Below are positions 1 to 23,300 of a stretch of DNA of 64,000 nt, in pieces. Source of the stretch: Agelas oroides (Eukaryota > Porifera > Demospongiae > Agelasida > Agelasidae). The position numbers and the translations under genes are program-made. Every line of letters starts with the position of its first letter. The first letter of the stretch is position 1. The DNA lies in assembly GCA_949130485.1 (NCBI GenBank), contig OX422194.1:3670199-3734198 (forward strand), in the 5' to 3' direction. The notes under the pieces are model-generated. The model was not told where the DNA came from. It did no database searches and saw nothing but the letters and a program-made list of their open reading frames with translations.

Positions 1-109
1 ACCTGTAGCTTCAGATTTTACACTCTCAAAATGGCCCTCTTATTAGTGAAGTGTTGGCTATACATTGTGACAAATCTGGGGGGCCCTAAGCGTCGTTCTT
101 ACTCTCCAG

Positions 110-2031
110 ATATGGACCAGAATGGTCTCATCAGTCGGCAGGACCTCTATGAGGTAATGGACTTGATCACTGACACCCAATTATCAGACGAGCAAAAGGC
201 AAAGATTGTGAATGAGGTAAGGAAATAAACCACGAAATGAGATAATTTGACTGTGTTGCTCTATACACAAGATATGGAAAAGTACGTAATTGCCCATTTT
301 CACAAGTGGACATTCTTAGGGGTATAGTGCACACATGCACTGTTCATGTGTTTTCTCTGTTAGAAGTGAGCAATATAGATCCCTTGTAATAAGTATATTG
401 TATAGTTCATGTTTACTCCAAGCCTTTGTGCACAGTTACATGTATAAGCCTCATGCTAAGGCTTCTTAGAACTAATTTTCACATCCTGTTTTATTTTTTA
501 CGGTGTGGGTCATGCTCCCAGCTTTCATTGTGTACACTGTAAGCAATGAAAGCTGGGAGCATGAGCGTCTGGAAATGAGGGTATACGTACATGTTCCCTT
601 GGGTGGGGAGGGGGAACTCCTTGTTTAAACAGTGATTCATTGTCATGAACCAATGGCAAGAGATAGTATATAAATTTGTACTGGAGTGTAGTCGTAATTT
701 ATATTATTGCTAAGCGGGAAGCGAGGCTAATAATCGTGCATTGTGGGATTTGAATCTCGGTTTTGTCTGTAACACTCAATTTACAGCTGTGCTCGTAGGA
801 ATGCAACTACGGTGGCAATCCAGAGCTAGTCAACAGAACATCATCTCTACTTGCATGATGAGCACCACTGAGACGCAACTTCCCCTTCTCTTACACTACA
901 TTAAGGGAAATAGATGCTTATGCTAACATCTCAAGCATGGTTATGAGCATAAGTATTCCTGGTTGTGTGGAATCAATCAAATATAGCTGACTCTTTCACT
1001 CAGTAGTGGCAGAAGACACTTCAAATTAGGGGAGCTGAATGATGAATGCATACGTAAACATGCAGGATCTGAGGGTGGTCTGTGGGCATCCCCCAAGAAT
1101 TTTTTTTGAGACGGGAGGCTCTGAGATCACTTCTGAGACCATTTTGGCCATAGATTAAAGTAAAATCTGCACTGTTGTATCCCACAACTGAATAAAGCTA
1201 CTAAAGGCCACTGTGAGGAATGCCACGTTTACGTTGCAACTACACTTATTCATAGGCTAGATTATGCGCGTGTGTGTAAAAATTGTCAGCCATCGGTACT
1301 TCCTATGGTCACTCAGGCAGTGCGAGCAAGATAGTGTTCAGGGCGAGGGTACCAGCGCATGAAAGGGGGAAGCCCCTTGGTCAATGCATTAGGTGCTAAA
1401 GTACACAGTTGTCAAGCCACATTACTCCTCCAATCAGTGCAAGAACTCATTCAAAGACTGGCAATAAACCTCCTTAGCTAGTTGACCTTTGTACCTGTTA
1501 CAATTTGTCACTCTATTGACTATTGTATGTAATCAGGGTAAAGGCCTTGTATTATTGGTTATGGCTATTCTTGTATCCTTTGTGCATCTCATGATCACAA
1601 GAATTCTATAATCTCAGTTTACAATGAGCACTCATGGGTTTACCAATGAGGACGGTAGGCACTCTTTTAGGAGGTTCCACATTCATCCATGTGAGTATGT
1701 ACGGTACTGAGCATCCTAATACACGCATAGCCAGGTCGCAGACAATGCCCGGGCACCACACGCGTTCACTTTTCCGGGGGGGCATGCTCCCCTAGTAAAT
1801 CTTTGCACTTTAGAGCCACTCGGCTTGGTCCTGAGGCTATTTCTAGCCCATTTGAAATGCTGTCGGCCCAGGCCTGGGTGGGCCCGGTTTGGCTACACTA
1901 CTGCTACAGTGTGTGTTGTTTCCTTGTTTATGCAGATATTCAGTGAAGTGCACAAAGAAGAAAATGCTGATGGTCTCAGCACAGAAGACTTTCGCTATGC
2001 AATAAGCAGATCCCCTGACTTTTCCATATAA
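110..2031 (+). CDS. CIB-family EF-hand calcium-binding protein, last two exons (5' partial)
   Basis: Two exons are visible, 110-216 (acceptor CCAG, donor gtaagg) and 1936-2031 (acceptor TGCAG, stop TAA at 2029-2031). They join in phase, and the first codon (Asp, GAT) is split by the upstream intron, so the N-terminal half lies outside the window. The first exon holds an EF-hand loop starting DMDQNGLISRQD with acidic or amide residues at positions 1, 3, 5 and 12. The last exon ends in ISRSPDF, which matches the conserved C-terminal tail of calcium- and integrin-binding proteins (CIB1-4) as I remember it. The final EF loop looks one residue short and lacks the canonical acid at position 12, so calcium binding there is doubtful. 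CIB proteins are small cytosolic sensors that bind integrin alpha tails and other partners. Assignment to CIB is fairly sure; which paralogue is not. Confidence 0.78.
217..1935 (+). other. Intron of the CIB-family gene
   Basis: This 1.7-kb stretch lies between the two CIB exons. Apart from one perfect hairpin at 511-563 I see no coding region or RNA gene in it. The short ORFs present lack any family resemblance. Confidence 0.7.
511..563. repeat. Perfect 20-bp hairpin with 13-nt loop
   Basis: The arms (catgctcccagctttcattg and its exact complement at 544-563) flank a 13-nt loop inside the CIB intron. The arm sequence CTCCCAGCTTTCAT resembles the interior of the hairpin at 16181-16265, so it is probably a minimal copy of a related MITE rather than a functional RNA. 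Confidence 0.6.
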
Positions 2032-2805
2032 GAACTTGCAGTGTAGTCTCAGCCACACTCACAGTATAGTACCATTAGAAATTATCATAGGTCTTGCTAT
2101 TTCAGTATTTGATCAGACAGTCTTCTTTCATGTTATGTATAAAGTTGGAGCAGCCAGTGAAAGTTATTTGTTCTTGACTTTCTGCAGAACATTTGGTTTC
2201 AGAATATGAAGAGCTTGAGAGTATCAGAGTTTCCATCAGTTCTTTTTACCAGGCTATACAAATCTCATTGATTGTACATGCATGTCATATTCAAAGAGTG
2301 TGCACATAAATATATTATTCTCAGATATGGTCTACAGTTGTATTTTGAACTTCATTTCAATGAACCATTTTATTTTTTAAAACCATTGCAAGAGGTTTTG
2401 CTTCCCCTCTTATCGAAGCATGTGGGGAGACGCTTGAAGCTCATTAGTTAATGAGCACAATGGCTACCAAATGTATTACAATGTGGCTATTTGCACCTTG
2501 ACCTCCTTGAACAGGAGAAGGAACCTTACTGGTAAAGTATATTCCACTATGTACATGATTCTCCCAACTGCACTTGACAGTGCAAAGTTTACCCAATCGT
2601 CTGACAAAATCCACAAGTAGTTCATTGTTCAACATCACAAGAGCGCTTATACATACCCACTGACTGGTAATTCCACTGATATTTCCCCAACAGTATCTAC
2701 TCCAGCATAATGAAGTGATGCATGTACAATAATTATGTGAATCAACAGGCTTGTAGGGCAATCTCTCCTTAGAGTATCTTGCTAGTGATTAGTTAATCAA
2801 GATAG

Positions 2806-2870
2806 TACTGGTGGCACTAGCCAGGGGCTCTGGGTTTGAATCCCAGCAACTGTGGGCTTTTCACTTGCCT
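2806..2870 (+). repeat. tRNA-derived SINE fragment
   Basis: The segment contains GGGTTTGAATCCC, a good RNA polymerase III B box, inside a short T-arm-like stem. It is followed by TTTTCAC, as in the reverse-strand copy at 22610-22695. No clean cloverleaf can be drawn, so I call it a SINE remnant and not a tRNA gene. Confidence 0.4.
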
Positions 2871-5619
2871 CTATTTTCCTTCATAATATTAAACATCCAA
2901 CATCAGTCCTTACTTGAGCCTTGACTCGTTTTCATCCCACAGAGAAAATAGCTCCATGCGTCTGAAACCTAGCGGTCTGCCCGTGGGGGTCCAAATATTT
3001 TGAGGTCCTGCACGCTGCATTAACAGCTCCGGGGGTATTTACGTTTCATCCCTCGTTCCCAGTCCATAGTGCAGGAGCGAGGCTGTGCCCCCCACAACGC
3101 TGGATCGACTCTGAGTCTCTGTCTCTGTCTCAGTCTGGCTGGCTAGTGATTAGTTACGGTCTACCTGTCGAGCAGTCTATCTATCTACGGCCAGTAGTTT
3201 GGAGACGACAATCACCGGGGAACCAAGCCATGTGACCATCAAAATACGACTACTATCCTGACGACTATATGCTACCATGTGTCATATGAGGTAGGTTAAC
3301 TTGGGTGCCTCTTGACATCCCAGGGTCTGGCCTCCTACTGGCTGTGTACATTGAAATTCATACAGTATTATGTTAGAGGACACTTGCTTCTTGATGAGGA
3401 GGAGGACAAATTGAGAGAGCAAGTACTTGTGTGTATGAGGGGGGAGTTAGATGGTGTGTGGATCAGTGATTGAGGGCTTGTTCTGCACTTAGGCCACTCC
3501 AATTTAATTTTTTTAGTTTCCGGTCCTCCACCCGCGTCCGTTTTCCTGATTGAATTTATTAGGACTACGCAATTACGCAGTGATTGAGGGTTTGTTCTGC
3601 ACTTACGATTGCAAGAGTCGAACACAATCAAGCAAAGTTGAGCAGGACAGATTCTTATTGCTCAAACTACTGTGGGAATATTTTGTAAGAGATTTCTTAA
3701 GGGGAGGATGTGTTGCCATTTGCAGCATTACTATCTCTGTAGGAATTTACCTCTAGCATCACTCCTGCTTTATCCTGCTAATAACTGTATCGTGAAAACT
3801 TTCTCCCCTAAACGTTTGATTTGAGTGTAAACATAGACATTCTCCAGTGAAATACAAGACATTCTGGACACACCCATACCATAATTGAGTTAGGTGAAAT
3901 AACCAACCCATTCCATGAGCTGGTGACTGTAATTTGTTGGACAAAACAGTTCTTTGTAGGACTGGCCTCATTAGGTTATGGAAACTTACTTTTCCCGGTC
4001 AATTATTAAAACTGTTCCTGAAAACATAGGACAGTAACCCTCTAACCTGCTAACCTTCTCAGTAGGTATGCAGCAGCCATGTCCCTCTTCTCCCAAGAAG
4101 TGTATAGTATTTATGCCCAATTGTTATGATTTGTTCAGGAATTTCACATAGGATGCCCACATTTGGGAAAAAGTGGGGGGAGGGAGGGGGAGCTGGTACG
4201 TTGACTGATTGATTCAAGTTGACAGGTCACGTACTACCACACCATATTAGGGTACATACCTTGGTTGGGGTGTGGTGCAAGTAGTCCAGCAGTGAGCTTC
4301 TGAGGCTGTGAAATATCCCTTGTGTCCATGATACCCATGTGTAGAGAAACCTAGGTTAGTGGTGTGCAGTAATGCCCATGAGAGCTGCATGGTTGGTTGA
4401 TGTGGATGACATTGGATGCACTACCGATTAATGGAGCATGATGCCTTGTGAGCAAACAATATTCTTGATGTCGTGCTTATAGATGTAGATACATCAGTAG
4501 ATATATCTGTAGATACATCTGTACATCTTGTTCAGTAGCAGTGACCTATGTACCTGGTTGGCACATGATGTCCCAGTATCTACATATGTGCGTAGCCTGC
4601 CCATAGTGGTTGACCATCAATGATTAGTGTGAAGAGTGCCTTCCCTTCCTTAGATATCTTTGACGTTCTTTCTCCTCTTCCTTTCGCATGGTGCCAAAGA
4701 GTTTGTGTAAAATTGTATGCCTATCTATGGTATTAGTGGTTGTTGATTTTTGTAGATGTTTTGATTTGGAAGAAAGCATGTAGCAGAAAGTTGGTGCTAT
4801 TGTTTTAAAGTACACAAGCCAACAATCTTTATCACATGTATGTACCCCTTTTGTTGCTCTCTCTCTGTTGTTGCAATCATCCTTTTAGTGTCCTAGACTC
4901 AGCTTAATCCTAGCTGCCTGCCTTACTTACACCAGACATCCCAAGTGACCCACCTTTTGCGGGTTGGACCTGCAATTTCCATGATAGACCTGCTGCTAAC
5001 TCTCTTAACTGCATTATAAAGTAGCCCACTGGCTGGCCCTCCGGCTCTTTTTTGTTGCTTGCTGTACTGGGAGTGAGGCTAGTAAACACACAGTTTGGAC
5101 TCTGCATATGCCCATATCCAAGTACTGTACACGCTCAAATTCTTGGAGGAATAATGCACAGACCTACCAGCGAAAAATGCAAGAATTTATCCACCATGAA
5201 AATTTCAATGTATGCGGTAGTTGACTGTACAAAAATGGCGTCCATCAGGTACATGTTATTGATGCATGTAAAACTACCTTCCCCCCCCCTGCCCCACCTT
5301 ACCAAGCCACATTCATGTGACCAGCATTTCAGCCTTGACATGTCTGTTACACGTGCCAGATTGTTGTGCTTGTCAACTTTGACTACCTTGGCACACATCA
5401 CATTCTCTGTTGGTATATTGCATACTGTGCAAGAGATGTGTAAATGTATGTACTTCTGGCAAATAGCACTGGTGTGCAATATTTGGAATACCTACTGTTG
5501 TCTCTTTGGCCTATGCTAATTGATGGCCTTACTGACATCCCAATGTGTAGCTAAGTACATGACACAGAACTAAGCTGCATGTTTCACCATGGTCAGAACA
5601 CGAGTTGCCTCTACAGGCT

Positions 5620-5692
5620 GGGGGGTGGGGGGGGGGGGGGGGTGGGGAAGGGAAAGGAAAGCAGGGGCAGGGGGGGGGAGGGGAGGGGGACT
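5620..5692 (+). repeat. G-rich low-complexity tract
   Basis: Long runs of G are interrupted by single T or A bases. The tract could form G-quadruplexes and is a place where read errors are likely. Confidence 0.8.
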
Positions 5693-7329
5693 AAATTGGG
5701 TATTCATTAGTGATGAGTTGACTGACCTGACAGGTGGCTAGCACTATGTAATGTGGTTAGCCAGTTGTAATTGGGTGCTTGTAACTGTTGGCAAAACACA
5801 CATGGTATATAGATATAGTAGGAATGTTCTGGGATGAACAGTGTACCACACACAGAAGCCATAGTGAACAGTAGCAAATAAATTTACAGGAGTTTTTGCG
5901 AACTGGCAGCTGTACTTTTAGGGTAAACACAATTTACACCCTGAGAAGTGGACATCAAAACTGAATCTCAGTTATGCCATTTCACATCTGTTATGTACTA
6001 CTTACACCCACTGTGGTAATTTAATGCATGATTGAATCAGCACCAGGTATTGATTGCTCTCTTGTAGAGTGGAATGTAGTATGTAATAACAATGAACACC
6101 TTGCACATGACATCACCACTTTTGATAATGGGACACTTATAGGACTTCAGTATGTGTTGGGTTGTAACTTGGTAGGTTGCAGCCGTACTAGGAGTATGCA
6201 TGCACATCATGTTGGTGCACATGTGGACTGGCACTCTTGTTCTTGGGCGTCCCTTCACATTATTGCTCTTTCTTGTGTTACTGTCAACGCAACTTGAGAA
6301 TGTAAAATGAGAGAGTGTACTTTCAGTGGCCTCTTGGTTGGCTCCTGTGAAAATGAAGAAGGTTATCTGTTACCAACTTGAGCTCAGAAAATGGGGGAGT
6401 ATACTAGCACTTTGCTTTCTCTGGGTGCCAGCCTCAGCTTTGTTCAGCTTTCGACTCCTCCACACCCAGCCTTGCCAGGTTTCTGTGTCCCCCCCATCAT
6501 CCTCCCAACCCCCTTTGCCTGAGCATGATAGATTGACATTTCTAAGTGTGACCAACAAGTATGTATGTAGTATGTGTTGTATGTGTGTACGATGTATGAG
6601 AATTGATCCCTGCTTCAGAGCCTCATGCTAATGCACTCAGTGTACCTGCATGTGCAGCCTACAAACCTCTGTAAGTTTTGAAATGGTGCTAGTTGGCTTA
6701 GGCTGTTTGATGCACTGCATCTGGCAGTCTGTCTTCATTAGTGTACTGCAGCTTGTTCTTTGTAACTTAGCCTTCCAGCTGTTCCTCTCCCCATTAAACT
6801 GCTGTCTATGTTACAGGGCCTAGTGGTATAAATGTCTTCACCAGCATGAACCTGGCCTCATGCGAATCATGGAAGTGGAATAACATACATACCAACATGT
6901 ATGTACATAACATATACATATATAGAAGCAGTGAGAACCTTCTATTTGTGGCCCACCTTTGGTTCCAAGTTATGTCCTGTTTAGCAAAGTGTCCTTATTT
7001 CAGGGGGAGCAAACTAGGGGCTTGGTCCACATATCCTAACCTACTAAGGTGTCTTTACTCTCGAGGTGTGGGTTCAATGTACATACCTGACAGCCTAAAC
7101 CTCCACTCAATTGAGCTGGCTGACAGTAATTATTAAGCACATGTTTACAAGGCACTATGGTAACTGGTCATACAGAAGCCAGAGGGAATAGAAGCAGATG
7201 AGGTATTTCAAACTGGAAACGTATGTCTCTTACATTTTGGTAGACTAAACACTACATTTAATGGGGATCCCATTCATGTCAGATTTGTTTTTCTTGTAGA
7301 ATAAGTTAGCAATCATTGGACGACAGGTA

Positions 7330-7760
7330 TATTCAGACACTCAAACGTGGAGGGAAAACTGCGTAAACATTCGGCGATACCACAAGGCTGTAGTGGAGGT
7401 ACACGGTGCGCGGTGTACAAAAAATGACGCCTGCTCATTGTTTCCTGTTGGCGCTAGAAGCAATAAAATGGCCGTCCGAAAAACATCAATATTCGGAAAA
7501 GTGTATGTATTTTCAGACACTGTTATTTGTGCCTTCTCTGAAGCTGCTTTTAGAGAGATTTTAGCATCGATACGATGCCCCAAGACCTCCCCAATTCTCA
7601 ATATATTTTGGTAGCGGTAGCTGCTTTGAACACTCAGTGGCGCAGCTGAACATGGGCCAGTCCGATTCGATCAATAATCAGACGGTGAAATTTGTCGTTT
7701 CTTGCTGTGTTGTCTCCAAACAAGTTGAGGTCTCCACCATATTAGCATCAGTAGAATCTA
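7330..7760 (+). promoter_or_regulatory. CpG-richer segment, candidate KANK promoter and 5' exon
   Basis: CpG dinucleotides are clearly more frequent here than in the surrounding 5 kb, a feature also seen at the 5' ends of the GT92 and KDM4 genes in this window. The KANK coding exon needs an upstream non-coding exon, and this is the nearest plausible site. No core promoter motif was recognised, so this is inference only. Confidence 0.22.
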
Positions 7761-7814
7761 CAGGCTCTTGGCTACATGCTGGTACTTGTCCGGTGTTTGT
7801 GCGTTGAGTAGTAT

Positions 7815-8900
7815 GCAAAAACAGAGGGGGAAGGCCTGGCCCATTTTATTATGTGAATGACATCCATGTCTACCTAGGTAGACAGAGGGGAGGAGGGGTC
7901 TCCGACTGAAGGAATGAGCTGGAAACTTTTTTATTGTAGTGTCTGTCCAAGTGCTGGAGTTCTGGATGTTTGTGGAGCCCAAAACTTACCACTTGTTGTT
8001 CGGAATCGCATGTGCGAAATACATTCTTTCAGTTGGGGACCCTTTTCCCCCTCTGTCTACCTAGGTAGACATCAACATCATTTACCGTAGAATTTCTAAT
8101 TATTCGTACACCCTATTAATTCGTACACCCCCCTTTTCCAGGAAAAGATGGTAATTTATGTACTCTAATTTATTCATACGCGTAAAAATGAAGTTATTAT
8201 TCTGTTGTTTGTACAGCGGAAGCGCATTTGAGCACAAGCACTCTGAGTTGATGCAAATATGGTGAGAGCGTTTCCAACATCCACAAATGCGAATGAACAC
8301 GTTCTTTTGGCTCTTGACTCTGATCGTACGGGCAGGAACAATGTCGAAATAAGCCAGGGTGGGGGTCAGTCCGCGTGTTCCCGCAGGTTTATTCGTGCGA
8401 AGCCTCGTGAGACTAACGTTCAGCGAATGCTGTACAGCATGCTGTAAGTTCATTCTTCGATGTCGGCTAAGAGTCTTAGTGCGACTGACATGTTTATGTG
8501 AAGTGTAACTGTGTAAGTTGTGGAGCCTCGTAAACTTCAAGTTGCTCGCCCAGCGTAGGCATATATATATATGTATGCACGTAGATCGAAGCCAAAGTTA
8601 CTTGTTACTAGTTGTTATACATAATGGCAGCTAACTGAAGCTAGAAAGTACCTGGTGATTGGTTTCCTTAGTGTCAAAAACCATAGATCTATGTGAAAAC
8701 TTGCACACGTTTTTCTTCTATTCACTTCGTACAAATACTCTATTTATTCGTACACCCCCCGTTTCTCGGAATATTCGGTAATTTTCGTACTCTATTCAAA
8801 TCGTACAGCTAAAATTGAAATTATTTAATTTAGTACGAATTATTAGAAATTATACGGGTACATAATAAAATGGACCAGGCTTCCCCCCTCTGTTTTTGCA
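7815..8900. mobile_element. Nested inverted-repeat elements upstream of KANK
   Basis: The outer arms read GCAAAAACAGAGGGGG near 7815 and the complement CCCCCCTCTGTTTTTGC near 8885-8900, extending inwards through an AAAATGGxCCAGGC-like match for about 40 bp. Inside is a second pair: CCGTAGAATTTCTAAT at 8085 and the complement of CCGTATAATTTCTAAT ending near 8858, with TA next to the left end. The inner unit also has direct copies of ATTCGTACACCCCCC at about 8118 and 8746. Small ORFs inside have no recognisable family, so this looks like a non-autonomous element, possibly one MITE inside another. Confidence 0.55.
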
Positions 8901-9118
8901 AACTGTAAAACGATAAAAAAAAACTGGACGGTGGGAAGGCCTGGGGATGAGGCTAGCCTCATCCTACACAATTGCTTTGTACTATGCCTCATTGTGTTTT
9001 GTGTTATGTTTAACATACCATGTGTTGACTGTGTTGACTGTGTTGGAATTTAGTCTACCTATTATGATGAACTTTTTTCTATTTGTTACAGGCTCTGCTA
9101 ACATATTTTTTATAAAGG

Positions 9119-19106
<9,988 letters not shown>

Positions 19107-20367
19107 CAGGTGAGGATGAGCATGTGTGACACCAATCAGAGCTGGTTAGTATTATGAAGTGTGCAGAAATACTCTCAATAGCTGTCATCGTGCTGGTACG
19201 AGAGTTCATAACAATTGTTGTGTACTCCTGTAATTAATGCAGGAAACTCCTCCGCCTTATTTGATGACCAAAACTGCTGCCACATGCCAGAGTACTTGAT
19301 ATGGTGTCACTCAATATTACAGATTCAAATTCAGTAAGGCTTCTTCCCAGCTTTTGTGGCATGCTGTATGTAATCTGGGGAGGGAGAGCCTGGGAATGAG
19401 GCTAACATATACAATGCTGAGTCACCTGGCTCTTAGGAGAAGGGAGAAAAATTGGTATTCATTTGTTTAACTTTTCTGAAAAGCCCGAGTCTGTAATATG
19501 AGTGTGTCAGCTTAATTCTGCTTAGTGGACACTTCTCAATTGTGAGCATCATCTATATAACAGATACTTCCGAAAATCCTGACTGCCCTTCCATTCACTT
19601 CAATATTTAACCAACCCCTGAATAGTGAACACCCTGCCGAGTACTCTGTAACAATGCTTAACAACCCTGATTTAGTGGACATTTGTCACTTTCTGCAAGA
19701 TTGTCCACCATCACTGCTTGACATTAGATTAGCACTTTTACTCATAGTACCAACCTCTGGTTAGCCTTCCCTGCAACAAGGGAAAGTTCTGAAAACTTTG
19801 TAGTCAACAGCCCGATTACACAGTGCCATGCCTACCAGAAATGTACGAGTAGCCCCTGAGTTAGGGACACCTCAATATGAGGGACACCATGGTGTCTGCT
19901 TTAGAGGGGTCCACCGTAATGTCATTGTACATGTATGTGTTGTGAACTACCTCCAGCAATTTCGATCTCCACGACACTATGTGTATGTGTTACATTTCTC
20001 CTTCCACCCCTAGACCTGAACCCACTGTGGCGAAGATTACTTCTCAGTCTTCTGTGTTGCTACTTTGTTTATTCTTCTAAAACCATTATCATATTTGTAC
20101 TTAGATTCAATCATTTTTATATGTGTAGCACAATCACTTTACAGTTTGTGGCCCTGCAGTCAAGTAAAGTTTTTGAAATATGCTGATAGCATATAGAGTA
20201 CAGAATAGTGTTGTTTGTAGCTCCCTGGATATGAAACAATCGAGGCAGGAGCCAGGAAAGAAGGCACCAGTACAGTGACTGGTCTCCCCGGCCATAGGCA
20301 ACCAACGTTAGGGGAATTCCCTACTTGAGTTGCTGAGTGTGCATGTTTTCGCGGAGAAAGTTTGCCA
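19107..20367. other. KANK-ULK3 intergenic interval
   Basis: About 1.26 kb between the KANK stop and the ULK3 start. It holds an isolated right end of the TAGCCTCG MITE (GAGAGCCTGGGAATGAGGCTA shortened, near 19384-19403). The ULK3 promoter should lie near its right end, where GCGGAG and other CpG-containing sequence appears just before the ATG. No ORF with family resemblance is present. Confidence 0.55.
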
Positions 20368-23300
20368 ATGGATCCCCATCCCAGTGTCAGTGCGTCATTG
20401 AGCGCCTGGTCTGTTGTCCCACAGTTGAAGGATTTTGTGCTGACAGAAAAACTGGGCTCCGGAACGTATGCCACAGTCTACAAAGCTTTCAAAAAGGTGT
20501 TGATGACTACAAAGTCAAAGAGCATAGATAGTAGCAAAGAAGTCGTGGTGTAGAGTATGTGTACAGAAACACGGTATACCTGTTGGTGTCCGCTACTCTT
20601 ACAGAACAACACAGTAGTAAGGAGGGAGGGTCTCATGCACAGTTCATGACAGTCTGGGCACTGTAGGATGTACCAGTGGTAGTATTGCATGTGTCACTAG
20701 CTAGACCAGGCTTTCACAGAGAGGGGGAAATTGAGTATTCAAGCTTTGCCCCACTGGGAAGAAATTATGTTATCGCTAATGTGTCATGTATCATGTGTCA
20801 AAATACTGTAATATGATTGGGCCACACACTATATGGTGCAGTTCACCAGATCCTCCTTCCTCGATCTTTAGTGGAAGTAGGGTCTGGCTCATGAGACTAT
20901 GCCACCTACAGGGTCATGGGAGAGAGGTGGTTGCTGTGAAGTGTATAGAACGAAGGCGGTTGACGAAAGTATCCATGGAGAATTTGATGACTGAGATAAA
21001 AGTGATGATGGATTTGGACCACCAACACATTGTGAAACTGAAGGACTTTGAGGTAAGGCAGGCACAATCACACAAACACCTAAGCAGTAGACCTACCTTT
21101 TGTCACTCGCAGTGCTAAGAAGTAAAACGTGTCACGTTAGTAGGTGATGTACCTGGACGTCTGGAGGTATGGTATAAATTCCTAAAAGGAGATGTGGTAT
21201 AAAATACCAATGTGGTTTTTCATCTGGTTGTTGACAGCACTATTGCAGTTGCTTTAACTTGCTTGGTTTTTACTGACCCTGTGTGCTGATGGTTCTAGAA
21301 TGTGCCACACCTCCAGACAAGCCTGATTTGTCACTGTACATGATGGGTTTAACCAAGCTCCCAGCCCCTTTCCCATGCTCTAAGGGGACAGGGAGAAAGA
21401 AGGGTTTTTGCTCATGCTCGTAACAAGAGCTTATGAGTGCCACGGATAAACTCCTACCAACACTTACCTATGTTAAGCAAGTGTTCAAGTGAAGGAGAAA
21501 GGAAATTTGCATTTATGCCTTCACATGGTTGATGATGTGACTTATAATTAGCTATCAACTTTCACTGTACAATCCATGACAAACAGTGATGCTTCATAGC
21601 TTACCAGCATGTTGGTTTAGCAGTATAAATCATTGCAAACAACCGTTACGGTAATAGAGTGCTATATGTTCTATATTGAGATGTGTATTAGAGGTACCTA
21701 ATTGCTGGAGGGTGAGCGATCAAAGGTAAACAATGTGGACGACACAGAAATAGCATACTTTATGACATCACAGTTGTGTGAATATAGTTCATAATTGCTG
21801 GGAAATTAAGTGCATGCACAAACTGTGGATACTTGGCTCTTTTTTCTCTCTGCGCCTGGGAACAAGGCTACCAGGCTCTTCTGCTTTTTGTTTTGCAAGT
21901 GACAAAAATTGGGAAGGAGTGCGAGACCATGCTTTTTTCATGTACATGAAAAGGTGACAATTCAATACACAAAACAAATTAATTATTGAGGAAACATTAT
22001 TGAATGAGTCAGCCTAAACTTTACCCTGAATTGAATACCAGTGCTTATAAACTTGTCCTCAAGTGTTTGGGAACTTGAAACAATAGCTTTCATGTTACAC
22101 TGTACAAACAACAGCCTGATCATGGAGTACTTGCTCTGTCAGCACAAAACTTCTCTCTTTCCCAGTCATGGTGCACTGTCATGACAGTGGCCAACTTTGT
22201 GTGCTTGTCATATGTTCTCGGCATGTAAGGTTTGACACTGATACTCCATGTATGGTACATACTCTTGTTCTCCCAGTGACAAATTAGGCGTGGGAATGAG
22301 GTTTGCAATTTTTCAGTATAAGAACTGGTTGCCTGGACGCAACAGTATAATATGCATGTTGGGTCAAGTTATATTTATTCCCTTGCAGTGGTGTGATACA
22401 CACATCTTTCTGATAATGGAGTACTGCAGTGGAGGAGACCTGTCTACCTTCATCCACAGCAGAAGAACGCTGAAGGAGAGCTCTGCAAGAAAATTTCTGA
22501 GACAGCTAGGTGGGCTATGCACGACACCCCTGGAACACGTTTGATATACTAGTACATGCTTATGATATCTTGCCTCATGCTGGAAATAAAAAGATATGAT
22601 GCAAAAATAGAGGAAGGTGAAAAGTCAGCGACCACTGGGAATTGAACCCAGGACATCTGGCTTAAGCTGCCAATGCTCAGTCCTCTTTTATATTGAACAG
22701 GTGGTACTGAATGCCTCAACTGCACACCTAGCAGGATCTAAATCTCTTTATTTCTAGCAGGAAGCAAGATGTTCTAAGCATTTAGAATGAAAAATACTCG
22801 GCATGGGTTCTCTCCTGATGTAGACAATTTTCCAGTTGACCCCTAATGGAGGTGTGATGGCACACGCTGAGTTGCTGCCAGGTGTGTGACTGAGACATTC
22901 AGTACCACCACAGATTGTGTAGTCTCGGAACCAGACCTTTGAAAAATTGCATGCTGGAAAAAGAGAGTCTGGTAAATGGGCTGCTATGCAGCCGCTGATT
23001 GGCTATTGATTAGCATTCTGATGTGCATTTATTGGAATTGCTAACTGTACTAGAGCTGTCTTTGCAAGTGGCCATCACTAGAGCTGTCTTTGCAAGTGGC
23101 CATCACTAGAGCTGTCTTTGCAAGTGGCCATCACTAGAGCTGTCTTTGCAAGTGGCCATCACTAGAGCTGTCTTTGCAAGTGGCCATCACTAGAGCTGTC
23201 TTTGCAAGTGGCCATCACTAGAGCTGTCTTTGCAAGTGGCCATCACTAGAGCTGTCTTTGCAAGTGGCCATCACTAGAGCTGTCTTTGCAAGTGGTCATC

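Larger units (their letters stand above)
2032..9091. other. 7-kb gene-poor interval between CIB and KANK coding exons
   Basis: No ORF here resembles a known family and none shows a convincing chain of splice sites. The interval holds a SINE-like piece near 2806-2870, a 28-bp direct repeat (3461-3488 and 3579-3606, 118 bp apart), a G-rich tract at 5620-5692, a CpG-richer stretch at 7330-7760, and an inverted-repeat element at 7815-8900. Non-coding 5' exons of the KANK gene probably lie here, because the KANK start exon begins with an acceptor at 9091. I also looked for an exon encoding a KN motif and did not find one. Confidence 0.6.

Noticed and set aside
5052-5519. 155-residue ORF on the + strand
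   Set aside because: Composition and codon use look random, an overlapping ORF of similar length exists on the other strand, and no domain is visible.
2032-9091. KN-motif exon or other coding exon upstream of KANK
   Set aside because: No frame showed the aromatic-rich KN pattern, and the longest ORFs (for example at 5052-5519 and 8100-8540) match nothing and lack splice signals in phase.
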